Positions 21,656 through 30,463 of a stretch of 64,000 nt of DNA are shown here, one piece after another. The DNA is taken from contig JEMX01000025.1 of assembly GCA_000585055.1 (NCBI GenBank), positions 38,786 to 102,785 of the forward strand, written 5' to 3'. The position numbers and the translations under genes are program-made. Each line of letters starts with the position of its first letter. Position 1 is the stretch's first letter. The notes under the pieces are model-generated. The model was not told the DNA's origin and did not search any database. It saw only the letters and a program-made list of their open reading frames with translations. This stretch comes from Candidatus Accumulibacter appositus (GTDB lineage: Bacteria > Pseudomonadota > Gammaproteobacteria > Burkholderiales > Rhodocyclaceae).

Positions 21656-22042
21656 TCAGCTTGAGCTTCGCGCCCAGACGACGGTGGCAATGCCGGCGAT
21701 GGTCATCAGCACCGATCCCGCCACGTGCGCCGCAGCCGCGCCGAGTGCCCAGGAAACTCGTCCCTGCTGCAGCAACATCGCCAGTTCGGCGGAGAAAGTC
21801 GAGAAAGTCGTCAGCCCGCCGCAGAAACCGGTAATGATCAGCAAGCGCCATTCCGGCGAGATCGCCGAGAACGAGGAGAAGAAAGCAATCGCCAGGCCGA
21901 TCAGGTAGGCGCCGATCAGATTGGCGACCAGCGTGCCCGGCGGAATCGTCGGAAACAGGCTGTTGAGCCTGATGCCGAGCTGCCAGCGCAAGAGCGCGCC
22001 AAGCGCGGCTCCGATCGAAATAGCGAAAACTGATTTCCACAT
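21656..22042 (-). CDS. crcB: Fluoride efflux channel CrcB
   Basis: 128 residues with four hydrophobic segments. The family signature [15 protein letters not shown] is present, with [17 protein letters not shown] at the N-terminus and the N-L-I-G-A-Y/F motif. CrcB (Fluc) forms dual-topology dimers that let fluoride leave the cell. No clear fluoride riboswitch was seen upstream; repeat A copy 4 begins 10 bp before the start codon and takes up the leader region. DUF190 lies just downstream on the same strand. Confidence 0.93.
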   Translation of the reverse strand: MWKSVFAISIGAALGALLRWQLGIRLNSLFPTIPPGTLVANLIGAYLIGLAIAFFSSFSAISPEWRLLIITGFCGGLTTFSTFSAELAMLLQQGRVSWALGAAAAHVAGSVLMTIAGIATVVWARSSS

Positions 22043-22051
22043 ATTCTGCCC

Positions 22052-22177
22052 TAACGGTCATGACCCGTGGAGACACCCCAAAACATGAAAGTCATGACCG
22101 TCGCCCTCTTCCCCTGGCCCTTCTCCCGCAGAGGGGAGAAGGGAGTTTCGTGAGTCGCATGTGCGACTTTCACGGTA
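22052..22177 (-). repeat. Repeat A copy 4, upstream of crcB
   Basis: Core 22054-22175 starts ACGGTCATGACC and ends GACTTTCACGG, with TA on both sides (22052-22053, 22176-22177). It keeps the GTCATGACC boxes, a CCCTTCTCCCGC hairpin, and the AGTCGCATGTGCGACT palindrome. Confidence 0.9.
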
Positions 22178-22670
22178 AACATTGCCGATGCGGCGCGCCG
22201 AACGCACAGCGCACGCCGCGCCGGGACTCTGCACGCCAAGCCGCGCGCAAACAGCCATCGCACCTCGAAGCCCCCGCCCGGCGCGGCCAATATAGCACTG
22301 TGCGTCGCGCCCTGCCCAGGCCGCGGCCAGCTCCGGGCAAACCGCCAAAGCTGGCGACAGCTGTCGAAATTTCTTACAGCCCTCGTTGTCATGACGCGGC
22401 AGAGACGGCGCAGAGCATTGCCATCAGGACTCATTCACAATGTGGGGTGCCATGGTGAAAACCCCCGGGAGCAGGGCCTGTCAAGGGAGGAAACCGGTAA
22501 TGATCACCAGTCCAAAATCCGTAAGCACCGCCGCCGGCCTGGCATTGGCGGCTTCACTGCCGCTGTGCGCCGCCGCATGCACCGGAAGAACAGCTAACCG
22601 GCATCCGCGGAGTGCCTATCCGAAGCACCGCGCATGAGGGACGCCCAGGCCTCACTCCCACCCCAGCGGC
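22178..22670. other. Stretch with no clear gene
   Basis: About 490 bp between repeat A copy 4 and a minus-strand hypothetical gene. Apart from one short lipoprotein-like reading frame (22500-22637) no convincing gene, hairpin or repeat was seen. Reading frames here lack family features. Confidence 0.5.
22500..22637 (+). CDS. Possible small exported peptide, hypothetical
   Basis: A 45-residue frame with GGAGG about 10 bases before its ATG. The first 30 residues read like a lipoprotein signal (AAGLALAASLPLCAAACTG); the rest is short and basic. No family is recognised. It may be the start of a decayed gene or a chance frame. Confidence 0.25.
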   Translation: MITSPKSVSTAAGLALAASLPLCAAACTGRTANRHPRSAYPKHRA

Positions 22671-23063
22671 TCAGGCGAACCCCAGCGTCCTGCGTCGGTC
22701 CATGTCGCCGCGCCGCTCCCGTCCGCCAGCATCGGCGAAGCCACGACCCATGGCGTGCGGCCGGCGACGCTGGTCGTCCCGCCGATCGTCGAAGCGGGCG
22801 TATGAACAGCGACACGCAGCGCAATCGCAGTTCGGCAGCGGCAGCAGCGGCGCCTCATGCGGCAAGAAGCGCTGACCCTCGAGATCACGGGCGGTAGCGC
22901 AAGATTTTGCACCGCACTTTATGGCGACACAGCGATAGGGATGGCGCGATTGCTTCCCGGATGACTCCGACTCGGCGGACGCGACCGCGCGTCGCGACGC
23001 CATCCACCAAAAACCGGCACAAACGACAAGCGCACCGGAAAGAACGACAAGCCAAGTTGACAC
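22671..23063 (-). CDS. Conserved hypothetical protein, membrane-anchored with a cysteine-rich segment
   Basis: About 130 residues from a GTG with AAGGAGG 8 bases upstream; an ATG 11 codons earlier is less likely. One N-terminal helix (STWLVVLSGALVVCAGFWWM) is followed by YRCVAIKCGAKSCATARDL, then RFLPHEAPLLPLPNCDCAAC and FDDRRDDQRRR. I recognise this pattern as a conserved betaproteobacterial hypothetical family but know no function. The regularly spaced cysteines and the acidic/arginine motif suggest a metal or redox site, which is inference. It lies near the hox cluster on the same strand. Confidence 0.7.
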   Translation of the reverse strand: MSTWLVVLSGALVVCAGFWWMASRRAVASAESESSGKQSRHPYRCVAIKCGAKSCATARDLEGQRFLPHEAPLLPLPNCDCAACRCSYARFDDRRDDQRRRPHAMGRGFADAGGRERRGDMDRRRTLGFA

Positions 23064-23400
23064 GCTGCAGCCCTCCTTCTGAAAAACATGGATCACATTG
23101 ATGATGTCTGCGGCGCCCGCCAGGCGAACGAATCAACAGGCCGGCACCTCCTTCGCGGCCGTTCGGGCGCCCCAATCCCAATCACGCGAAGTGCAAAGGG
23201 GCTTGTGCAAGTGACAACGCCCCCGCCACCCGACACCTCCCCGGCAGGAGAGCACGCTTGCCGATGATATAACAAGCTTCGACGCCTGCAAATCAGCAGT
23301 GCTGATGATCGCGCAAAGGCGAGCATGCCGCGCGAGTGGCCGCAGTCTGGCAGTCCCGCCTTGCTGGCTGCTGCGACGACGAAAGCCGGCGCACGCCCAA
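23064..23400. other. Stretch with no clear gene
   Basis: About 340 bp between the hypothetical gene and the end of hoxW. No reading frame with recognisable features, no tRNA and no strong terminator was seen. Confidence 0.5.
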
Positions 23401-23928
23401 TCAGTCGCCATCGGACGGTACCCGAGCGCTGAGCAGTGCCTGCCAGCGGTCAACATCGGGGCCGCGAAGCAAGTCCTGCAGCAGTTCGAAAGCGCGCTCC
23501 GCATGGCCAGCCGCGGCAGGGCTCAAAGCCTCACCGAGCTCGAAGCGTTCGCCGCGCACGCAGAGCACGAACGCCGGCGGCGCCGCCTCGTGGACCACGC
23601 GCGGCAGCACCGCCAGCACCGCCTCGGGTGACAGTGCGTGCGTACTGCAACTGCCGGCATCGCTGGCGGCGGCGCCTGCTTGCGCCTGGCGGAAGACGAA
23701 AGGTCCTGGCGTATCGTGACCGGCGTCGATGAACAGCACCAGGTGTCTGCCGATGAGGTCCAGCGCGTGCTCGATCTGCCACTGAAAATCGACCAGAACT
23801 TCGATACCGGCGGCCAGGCCCGCCTCGTCCAGCCAGTTCTGCAAGCGATCTACCAGCAGCGGCCCGAGCGCATCATCGCCGCGGCTGGGATTGCCGCAGG
23901 CGAGAATCAGGACTGGCGGCAGAGGCAC
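23401..23928 (-). CDS. hoxW: Hydrogenase maturation protease HoxW
   Basis: 175 residues of the HycI/HoxW endopeptidase family: LILACGNPSRGDDALGPLLV (the N-terminal GNxxxxDD motif), a D in VDFQWQIEH, and the conserved DAGHD. The family removes the C-terminal tail of the [NiFe] large subunit after nickel insertion. Its target is HoxH, encoded 19 bp upstream in the same operon, which keeps a C-terminal tail beyond DPCLSCATH. Confidence 0.92.
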   Translation of the reverse strand: MPLPPVLILACGNPSRGDDALGPLLVDRLQNWLDEAGLAAGIEVLVDFQWQIEHALDLIGRHLVLFIDAGHDTPGPFVFRQAQAGAAASDAGSCSTHALSPEAVLAVLPRVVHEAAPPAFVLCVRGERFELGEALSPAAAGHAERAFELLQDLLRGPDVDRWQALLSARVPSDGD

Positions 23929-23947
23929 CGAGGTCTCCCCGTGCGCT

Positions 23948-25429
23948 TCACGACGCGCTGCTCAGGCGCCCGATCACGGCGCCCGCTGCATCCTGAAGTT
24001 CGAGCTGTAGGGGCATCTTGCCGAGCGCGTGCGTGGCGCACGACAGGCAGGGGTCAAAGGCGCGAATAGCGACTTCAATATGGTTCAGCAGGCCTTCCGT
24101 AAGCTCGCGTCCGTTGAGGTAGCGTTGCGCAACGCGGCGGATGGCTTCGTTCATTGGCTGGTTGTTGTGGGTGGTGGACACGATCAAATCGCAGGTGGTG
24201 ACCAGATCTTCGTCGTCGACCTGATAGTGGTGAATCAAGGTCCCGCGTGGCGCCTCGATGACGCCCACACCCTCGCGAGCACGCGCGCCACTGGTGCTCA
24301 GCTCGCTGCCCGACAGGTCGTCGTCGTGGAGCAGTTCGGCGATCGTCTCGGCGGCATGCAGCAGCTCGATCATGCGCGCCCAGTGGTAGGCCAGCGGGGC
24401 GTGCACCGGCTTGCCCTGGCCATGGTCGATGAATTGGCGGCGCTCGGCTTCGGCCAGGGGCGTCGGAATGAAGTCGCAGTTCTGCACCCGCGCCAGGGGG
24501 CCGACCTTATACCAACCCTGTCGCGGGCCAAGTGCGGCCAGGAAGGGGAACTTCATGTAACTCCAGGCTTTGACTTCCTCGCGGATCAGCTGGTGGTAAT
24601 TCTGCACGTCGAAGCCGTCGACCAGAATGCCGCCGTCGGCGTCGCGCACGCGCAACTGGCCGTCATAGAAATCGAGCGCGCCGTCGGCGCCGACCAGCGA
24701 CAGGATGTTCGAGCGAAAGGTGCCGAAGCCATCGTAAAGCGCCGGGTCGGCAGCGTGCAGGCGCTTGACCAGTTGCACCGCGTCGCGGCTCCAACCGACG
24801 ATCTGGCCGACCTCGGCAAGCAGGCCCTGGCGGTCCTCGCGGCGCAGCGCGCGATTGACGCCGCCCGGAATCGCGCCGGTGCCGTGCACCCGCTTGCCGG
24901 CGGTCAGGCGAATCACTTCCTGGCCGAACTTGCGCAGCAATACCCCTTGCCGGGCCACGTCGGGGTAGGCAGCCGCGACGCCGACGATGTTCCGCCGGCC
25001 GGCCTCGCTCGCGAAACCGAAGAGCAGATCGGGCGAGGAGAGATGAAAGAAATGCAGGGCATGCGACTGCAGGATCTGGCCATAGTGCATCAAGCGGCGC
25101 AGCTTCTCGGCGCTCGCTGTCAGGCGACCGGCGCCAACGACATGGTCGAGCGCCTTGGCCGCCGCCAGATGGTGCGATACCGGGCAGATACCGCACAGGC
25201 GCTGCACCATCACCGGCACTTCCCAGTACGGCCGGCCCTGGATGAATTTCTCGAAGCCGCGGAACTCGACGATGTGCAGGCGCACCTGCTGCACCTGGTC
25301 CTTGTCGTCGAGCAGCAAGGTCACTTTGCCGTGCCCCTCGACGCGTGACACCGGGTCGATGGCGACGCGGCGCAGGCTGCCGGCGGCGGCGCTAGCGGTT
25401 TCCAGTTCGAAGCCTTGAGCTTGTTGCAT
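23948..25429 (-). CDS. hoxH: NAD-reducing [NiFe] hydrogenase large subunit HoxH
   Basis: 493 residues. The four nickel-binding cysteines lie in the two class signatures R-L-C-G-I-C-P-V-S-H near residue 78 and D-P-C-L-S-C-A-T-H near the C-terminus. RVEGHGKV marks the start of the large subunit fold. The tail after CATH (about 23 residues) is the part removed by HoxW. It is the catalytic subunit of the group 3d bidirectional soluble hydrogenase that couples H2 with NAD. The ATG at 25429 follows the hoxY stop by 7 bp; longer in-frame starts overlap hoxY and are rejected. Confidence 0.97.
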   Translation of the reverse strand: MQQAQGFELETASAAAGSLRRVAIDPVSRVEGHGKVTLLLDDKDQVQQVRLHIVEFRGFEKFIQGRPYWEVPVMVQRLCGICPVSHHLAAAKALDHVVGAGRLTASAEKLRRLMHYGQILQSHALHFFHLSSPDLLFGFASEAGRRNIVGVAAAYPDVARQGVLLRKFGQEVIRLTAGKRVHGTGAIPGGVNRALRREDRQGLLAEVGQIVGWSRDAVQLVKRLHAADPALYDGFGTFRSNILSLVGADGALDFYDGQLRVRDADGGILVDGFDVQNYHQLIREEVKAWSYMKFPFLAALGPRQGWYKVGPLARVQNCDFIPTPLAEAERRQFIDHGQGKPVHAPLAYHWARMIELLHAAETIAELLHDDDLSGSELSTSGARAREGVGVIEAPRGTLIHHYQVDDEDLVTTCDLIVSTTHNNQPMNEAIRRVAQRYLNGRELTEGLLNHIEVAIRAFDPCLSCATHALGKMPLQLELQDAAGAVIGRLSSAS

Positions 25430-25436
25430 GGCGCCC

Positions 25437-26027
25437 TCAGTCGAAATGCAGCAGCGGATGCCCGAGACGCGGCGTGCGCCCATCGAGGAGGTCGGTCAGG
25501 AACTTCCAGATGGCGTCGCCCGACGGCGGGCAGCCGGGAATGAAATAGTCGATGCGCACGATCTCGTGGATCGGATGCACCTTGTCGAGCGGCAACGGCA
25601 GTTCCGGGTCGTTGGGGATCTTCCCGCCGACGATATCGGGCGCCGTCAGGTAGATCTCCTGCAGACACTGGCCGAGGTCGAGATGATTGCGCTGCGCCGG
25701 CAGACCACCATTGACCGCGCAGGCGCCAACGGCGATCAGCACCTTGCAGTGGCTGCGAAACTCGCGCAGCACATGCACGTTCTCGGCATTGCAGATGCCG
25801 CCCTCGATCAGGCCGATGTCGCAAGCACCGCAGTGCTTGATGTCGGTCAGTGGCGAGCGGTCGAAATCGACGCGCTCGACGAGCTCGAAGAGTCGTTCGT
25901 CGATGTCCAGCAAAGACATGTGACAACCAAAGCATCCGGCCAGTGACGCAGTCGCCAGGCGCAGCTTTCGCTTATCGCCGACAACAACCCTTTCGGCCCC
26001 CCTTTCGGGCTCCCTCTCGGCCCCCAT
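25437..26027 (-). CDS. hoxY: NAD-reducing hydrogenase small subunit HoxY
   Basis: 196 residues. LAGCFGCHMSLLDID carries the proximal [4Fe-4S] CxxC, with further ligands in HCGACDIG, VGACAVNGG and IPGCPPSGDAIW. It passes electrons between HoxH and the HoxFU diaphorase. The ATG at 26027 lies one base after the hoxU stop and has GAGGAG upstream, so translation is coupled. The N-terminal 20 residues are charged and lack a Tat signal, as expected of a cytoplasmic enzyme. Confidence 0.95.
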   Translation of the reverse strand: MGAEREPERGAERVVVGDKRKLRLATASLAGCFGCHMSLLDIDERLFELVERVDFDRSPLTDIKHCGACDIGLIEGGICNAENVHVLREFRSHCKVLIAVGACAVNGGLPAQRNHLDLGQCLQEIYLTAPDIVGGKIPNDPELPLPLDKVHPIHEIVRIDYFIPGCPPSGDAIWKFLTDLLDGRTPRLGHPLLHFD

Positions 26028-26028
26028 C

Positions 26029-26757
26029 TCAGCTCTCCTCATCGGCGCTGCGCGCAGCCAACCGTTCGACCTGCATGCCGATCGGCTCGACATCGTAACG
26101 GCGCTTGCCGATCGGCACCGCGAAGCCGCTGCGCTTCTTGAGGATCACACCAACCGGGCAGACATGCGCCGCCTTGTCGGCCCAGGAAAAATCAGTGTCG
26201 GCCAGCCGGCCGGACTCGGCATTGACGATCAGGTGCTTGTCGATGCCGCGCCCGGAAAGCGAAAAGACGCTCTTGCGGTCAACGTCGCGACTGGCGCGCA
26301 CGCAGAGCTCGCAGAGAATGCAGCGATTGAAGTCGAGCAAGACCTCCGGGTGCGAGGCATCGACCGCTCGATTGGGATAGAACTGGTCGAAGTGCGGGCT
26401 CAACATTTCCAGTTCGTAGGCCAGCGCCTGCAGCATGCAGTTGCCGCTTTTTTCGCACGAGGGGCAGAAGTGATTGCCTTCGACGAAAAGCATTTGCAAC
26501 AAGGTGCGTCGCTTGTCGTTGAGATCCGGAGAGTTGTTCTCGACCTCCATGCCGTCGCGCGCCGGCAGGGTACACGCCGAGACGTAGCGCCCGTTGGCCT
26601 TGACCGTGCACAGCTTGCAACTGCCCTGCGGCTTGAACTCGGGATGATGGCAAAGGTGCGGGATGAAGATATCGGCGGCCATCGCCGCGTCCATGATCGT
26701 CTGCCCATCGACGAAAGGCACCGGCAGACCGTCGAGCAGGATGCTGGGCTGGGTCAT
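26029..26757 (-). CDS. hoxU: NAD-reducing hydrogenase subunit HoxU
   Basis: 242 residues resembling the N-terminal part of NuoG. A [2Fe-2S] site is seen in H-L-C-H-H-P...C-K-L-C...C, a His/Cys [4Fe-4S] site in HFCPSCEKSGNC, and further cysteines in RCILCELCVRAS and HVCPVG. It carries electrons in the diaphorase half of the enzyme. The ATG overlaps the hoxF stop (ATGA). Frames extending to 26961 are shadows of hoxF. Confidence 0.95.
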   Translation of the reverse strand: MTQPSILLDGLPVPFVDGQTIMDAAMAADIFIPHLCHHPEFKPQGSCKLCTVKANGRYVSACTLPARDGMEVENNSPDLNDKRRTLLQMLFVEGNHFCPSCEKSGNCMLQALAYELEMLSPHFDQFYPNRAVDASHPEVLLDFNRCILCELCVRASRDVDRKSVFSLSGRGIDKHLIVNAESGRLADTDFSWADKAAHVCPVGVILKKRSGFAVPIGKRRYDVEPIGMQVERLAARSADEES

Positions 26758-28607
26758 GAGGCCACTCCCGGAAGTCTGGCGGCGAAACCGAAGTGCGCCG
26801 CCGGATCGTCGCGACCGGTCATCTGGCGCGCCGCCGCCAGCGCCTGGTCGAGGTCGAAAGCTGGCTCGAAGTCGAGCGAGCACAGGCGCCGCTCGTAGGC
26901 CGGGCGAAATTTCTGCAGGGTATCGAAAAGCGGGTTGCAGGCTGCCTGGCCGAGACCGCAATGGCTGGCCGCATGCAGCAGGCGATGGATCTTGAAGATC
27001 TGGTTGATCTCGTACTGCGTGCCGAGGCCCTTGCCGATCTTGTCCATGCAGTTGGCGACCAGCGAAGTGCCGACCCGGCAGGGCGTACAGAAACCGCAGC
27101 TCTCGTGCTTGAAAAAATGCGCGAAATTACGCGCCACTTCGAACATGTCGCGGTGCGAACCGAAGACCATGAACGCGCCCGCCGTCGGCACGTCCTCGAA
27201 AGCAATGCTGCGCGAGAACTCGTGCATTGCCAGACAAACTCCCGAAGGTCCGCTAACCTGCACCGCCTGCGCATTGCCAGCACCGCAGTCCTGGAGCACC
27301 TGCTCCACCGAAACGCCGAAGGGGTACTCGTAGATTCCCGGCATCTCGACGTCACCCGAGATCGACAGCAGCTTGCTACCGGTCGATTGCTTGGTACCGA
27401 GACCGGCAAACCAGGCACCGCCCCGGATCGCGATCAGTGCCGCCTTGCACAGCGTCTCGACGTTATTCACCACCGTCGGCTGACCGCGATAGCCGGCGGT
27501 GACCGGGAAGGGCGGGCGGATACGCGGGATGCCGCGTTTGCCTTCGAGCGATTCGAGCAGCGCCGTTTCCTCGCCGCAGACGTAGGCGCCGGCACCGAGA
27601 TGGATGTCGATCTCAAAGTCCAGCCCGACCTCACCGCCCACTGCACGCCCGAGCAGGCCGCTGCGTCGGCGCCGCTCGAGATTCTCGCGCAGCGCGGGCA
27701 GCAAATAGGCGTACTCGCCACGCAGGTAGATCAAGCCCTTTCTGGCCCCAATGGTGAAACCGGCAACGCTCAGGCCATCGAAGACGAGGTCGGGATAACT
27801 GCTGAGCAGCACGCGATCCTTGAAAGTGCCCGGCTCGCCCTCGTCGGCGTTGCAGATGACGTAGCGCGCACCCGCTTGAGCGTCGGCCTCGGTATGGCAC
27901 GCGGCGCGGCGCGCCGACTCCCATTTGATGGCCGTGGTGAAACCGGCGCCGCCGCGCCCGCGCAGATTCGAAAGCTTCATCTCGGCGAGCATCGCTTCGC
28001 TGCCGCGCGCAATTGCCGCCCGCAGCGCTTCGCCGGCGGGCCACTCGGCAGAAAGCAAGGTATCGCGGCGACGGATGTTGTCCTCCACCCGGAAGTACTC
28101 GGCCGGCCAGTCGCCCAGCGGCAGCTGTGCGCGGATCAGCTCGCTGATGCGGTCGATGCGTTCACCCGAGAGGCGGGTCAGCGGCTGGCCATTGACCAGC
28201 AGCGCCGGCCCCTGATCACACATGCCGGTACATGAGGTGGTATCGACGCTGACCAGGCCGTCCTCGGAGAGCTTGCGGCGCTCGACCCACAGCTTGTTGC
28301 ATAGCCGATCGAGCAGTTCGCCGCTGCCCAGCATGCGGTCGGTGATGTTGTCCGAGAACAATACCCGGTAGCGGCCCGGCGGCGTCAGATGGAAGAAGGA
28401 GTAGAAGCCGGCGACGCCTTCGACCTGCGCCCGCGGCAGTTTGAGGGCCCTGGCGGTGGCCGTCAGCAAGGCCGCCGGCAGATAGCCGACCACTTCCTGC
28501 GCTTCGCGCAGGATCTGCACCAGCTGCAGCGGCTCACCATTGTGGCGCTCGACGACCGGCCGTAGCAGTTCCTCAAGTTCCTCCGCGTCAAAACATTCTT
28601 CGCTCAT
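26754..28607 (-). CDS. hoxF: NAD-reducing hydrogenase diaphorase subunit HoxF
   Basis: 617 residues, a natural fusion of NuoE-like and NuoF-like parts. The N-terminal NuoE-like domain (about 1-160) carries a [2Fe-2S] set including SCTGMCDQGP. The NuoF-like part has the FMN/NADH motifs NLRGRGGAGF and ICNADEGEPGTFKDR, YVCGEETALLESLEG, and the [4Fe-4S] cysteines in SCGFCTPCRVG plus a downstream Cys. It oxidises or reduces NAD(H). The ATG at 28607 has GGAG at a good distance. It heads hoxFUYHW; no hyp maturation genes are in the window. Confidence 0.96.
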   Translation of the reverse strand: MSEECFDAEELEELLRPVVERHNGEPLQLVQILREAQEVVGYLPAALLTATARALKLPRAQVEGVAGFYSFFHLTPPGRYRVLFSDNITDRMLGSGELLDRLCNKLWVERRKLSEDGLVSVDTTSCTGMCDQGPALLVNGQPLTRLSGERIDRISELIRAQLPLGDWPAEYFRVEDNIRRRDTLLSAEWPAGEALRAAIARGSEAMLAEMKLSNLRGRGGAGFTTAIKWESARRAACHTEADAQAGARYVICNADEGEPGTFKDRVLLSSYPDLVFDGLSVAGFTIGARKGLIYLRGEYAYLLPALRENLERRRRSGLLGRAVGGEVGLDFEIDIHLGAGAYVCGEETALLESLEGKRGIPRIRPPFPVTAGYRGQPTVVNNVETLCKAALIAIRGGAWFAGLGTKQSTGSKLLSISGDVEMPGIYEYPFGVSVEQVLQDCGAGNAQAVQVSGPSGVCLAMHEFSRSIAFEDVPTAGAFMVFGSHRDMFEVARNFAHFFKHESCGFCTPCRVGTSLVANCMDKIGKGLGTQYEINQIFKIHRLLHAASHCGLGQAACNPLFDTLQKFRPAYERRLCSLDFEPAFDLDQALAAARQMTGRDDPAAHFGFAARLPGVAS

Positions 28608-28678
28608 CACCGTCTCCAAGACGACAACGCTCTTGCCGATTTCCTGGTCAAGCCTAGAGCCTCTGACGGCGGCAGGTG

Positions 28679-28692
28679 CTGATGCAGGTCAA
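28679..28692 (-). promoter_or_regulatory. Possible FNR/Anr-type box upstream of hoxF
   Basis: On the minus strand the sequence is TTGACCTGCATCAG, which matches TTGAT-N4-ATCAA at 8 of 10 positions. A weak -10 (TAGGCT, 28656-28651) lies where a site centred near -41 would require. Suggestive only. Confidence 0.4.
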
Positions 28693-28770
28693 CAAGCGCC
28701 GCGGCTGTCAGGCGAAAAGCCACTGCATTGCGGCGTCGCCGCGTTCGCGAAATCGCCCTACATTTTTGTG

Positions 28771-28787
28771 CTGCGTTGCAGCATAAT
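28771..28787 (+). promoter_or_regulatory. Possible PhaR-type operator with -10 box upstream of the MaoC-Pta gene
   Basis: CTGCGTTGCAG (28771-28781) fits CTGC-N3-GCAG, the pattern reported for the polyhydroxyalkanoate regulator PhaR. It abuts CATAAT (28782-28787), a fair -10 hexamer, 33 bp before the start codon at 28820, so a bound repressor would cover the promoter. Confidence 0.45.
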
Positions 28788-28819
28788 AAAGTCTGATCAG
28801 TCCCGTTGGGAGCACCCTC

Positions 28820-30241
28820 ATGCACGTCGAAACCCCCCTGGAGTTCCTCGAAAGTCGGACCTACGACGAAATAAACATCGGTGACAGCTCGTCACTGGTG
28901 CGTACCTTGCGCCCGGAAGATGTCAAGTTGTTCGCGTTGATGTCGGGCGACATGAACCCGGCGCTGGCCAACGCCGACTACAGCCACAGTGGCGTTTTCC
29001 AGGATTTCATCGCCCACGGCATGTGGTGCGCCTCGCTGCTGTCGACCATGCTCGGCACACAGTTTCCCGGCCCGGGCACGGTAATGGTCGAGTCGTCGCT
29101 GCATTTTGCACGCCCGGTGGCGATCGGCGACACGATCACGGTGACGGTCACCGTCGGCCAGAAATTCGCCCGCAACCGGCACATCGTGCTCGACTGCAGC
29201 GGTCATAACCAGGACCACCTGCTGGTCGTATCGGGTAGCGCCGAAGTGCTGGCGCCGCGCGAAAAAATCATCACCAAGCGCAAGGCGATGCCGGAAATCA
29301 CCATTTCCGACAAGTACGCCCGCCTGCAGGTACTGGTGTCGCGCGCCGAGGGCCTCGAACCGATCGACATGGCGGTGGTACACCCCTGCGACCGCGAATC
29401 GCTCAAGGGCGCGCTACTGGCCGCCGAGGCCAAGCTCATCGAACCGATCCTGATCGGCCCCGAGCAACGCATCCGCGCCGTCGCCGAGGAAAATGGCCTG
29501 GACCTCAAGGACTACCGCATCGTGAATTGCAAGCACAGCCACGAATCGGCGGCGATGGCGGTGACCCTGATTCGCAGCGGCGACGCCGAAGCGCTGATGA
29601 AGGGCAGCCTGCACACCGACGAACTGATGGCCGAGGTGATTTCGAGCAGTTCTGGACTACGCACCGGACGACGCATCAGCCATGTCTTCCTGATGGACGT
29701 TCCCACCTATCCGCGGCCGATCATGATCACCGACGCGGCGGTGAATATCCGGCCGACGCTGATGGAGAAAGTCGATATCGTGCAGAACGCCATCGACCTG
29801 GCGCACATCATCGGCACACCCGAACCCAAGGTGGCGATTCTCTCGGCGGTGGAAACGGTCAGCGACAAGATCCAGTCCACCCTCGACGCCGCCGCCCTCT
29901 GCAAGATGGCCGACCGCGGCCAGATCAAGGGCGGCCTGGTCGACGGGCCGCTGGCTTTCGACAACGCCGTCTCGCTGGTCGCCGCCAAGACCAAGGGCAT
30001 CGTCTCGGCAGTCGCCGGTCGCGCCGACATTCTGGTCGTCCCCGACCTCGAGTCCGGCAACATGATCGCCAAGCAGCTCGAATACCTGGCCAACGCCTTG
30101 AGCGCCGGCATCATCCTCGGCGCGCGCGTGCCCATCGTCCTCACCAGCCGCGCCGACACCGCCGAAACGCGTCTCGCCTCCTGCGTCATCGCCGCACTGG
30201 TGGCACACGCCGCGCGCGCCAAGCAGGCGGCGAGCGCCTGA
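28820..30241 (+). CDS. Bifunctional enoyl-CoA hydratase (MaoC) / phosphate acyltransferase
   Basis: 473 residues in two parts. Residues about 1-155 form a MaoC/R-specific enoyl-CoA hydratase hot-dog domain (FALMSGDMNPALANADYSHS, then AHGMWCASLL, which contain the D/H catalytic pair). From about 165 to the end is a PTA/PTB phosphotransacylase domain (VVHPCDRESLKGALLAAEA, LVDGPLAFDNAVS, DILVVPDLESGNMI). The fusion is known in proteobacteria and may link acyl-CoA/acyl-phosphate exchange with the (R)-3-hydroxyacyl-CoA pool for polyhydroxyalkanoate. It is divergent from hoxF; a PhaR-like site precedes it. Confidence 0.9.
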   Translation: MHVETPLEFLESRTYDEINIGDSSSLVRTLRPEDVKLFALMSGDMNPALANADYSHSGVFQDFIAHGMWCASLLSTMLGTQFPGPGTVMVESSLHFARPVAIGDTITVTVTVGQKFARNRHIVLDCSGHNQDHLLVVSGSAEVLAPREKIITKRKAMPEITISDKYARLQVLVSRAEGLEPIDMAVVHPCDRESLKGALLAAEAKLIEPILIGPEQRIRAVAEENGLDLKDYRIVNCKHSHESAAMAVTLIRSGDAEALMKGSLHTDELMAEVISSSSGLRTGRRISHVFLMDVPTYPRPIMITDAAVNIRPTLMEKVDIVQNAIDLAHIIGTPEPKVAILSAVETVSDKIQSTLDAAALCKMADRGQIKGGLVDGPLAFDNAVSLVAAKTKGIVSAVAGRADILVVPDLESGNMIAKQLEYLANALSAGIILGARVPIVLTSRADTAETRLASCVIAALVAHAARAKQAASA

Positions 30242-30257
30242 AACCACCCGCACGCCC

Positions 30258-30286
30258 GACCGGGGCGGGACTTCCTCGCCCCGGTC
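30258..30286 (+). terminator. Strong hairpin after the MaoC-Pta gene
   Basis: A 10-bp perfect stem (GACCGGGGCG / CGCCCCGGTC) with a 9-base loop lies 16 bp after the stop. There is no U tract, so it may stabilise the 3' end rather than terminate on its own. Confidence 0.5.
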
Positions 30287-30413
30287 GCTGCAGCGCTTCC
30301 TGGCGCCTCTTCCCTTGCCTCGCGCATCGCGCCCTGTCCCGGGCGCAACGACCCTGCTGCCGACAGCGCCCGCGACGCCCCCGAAAAAAAATTCTACCGC
30401 CGCCGGCAGCCGC

Positions 30414-30438
30414 AAGGCCGTGATTTCACGGCCTTTCC
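30414..30438 (+). terminator. Possible intrinsic terminator between MaoC-Pta and nrdJ
   Basis: A 10-bp stem AAGGCCGTGA / TCACGGCCTT with a very short loop, followed by TTCCC. It separates the acyltransferase transcript from the nrdJ promoter region. Confidence 0.5.
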
Positions 30439-30463
30439 CGCGCCTCGGCAAGCAACAGCGCGA

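Noticed and set aside
22043..22200. Fluoride riboswitch upstream of crcB
   Set aside because: The space before crcB is filled by repeat A copy 4; no conserved fluoride-aptamer pattern was seen.
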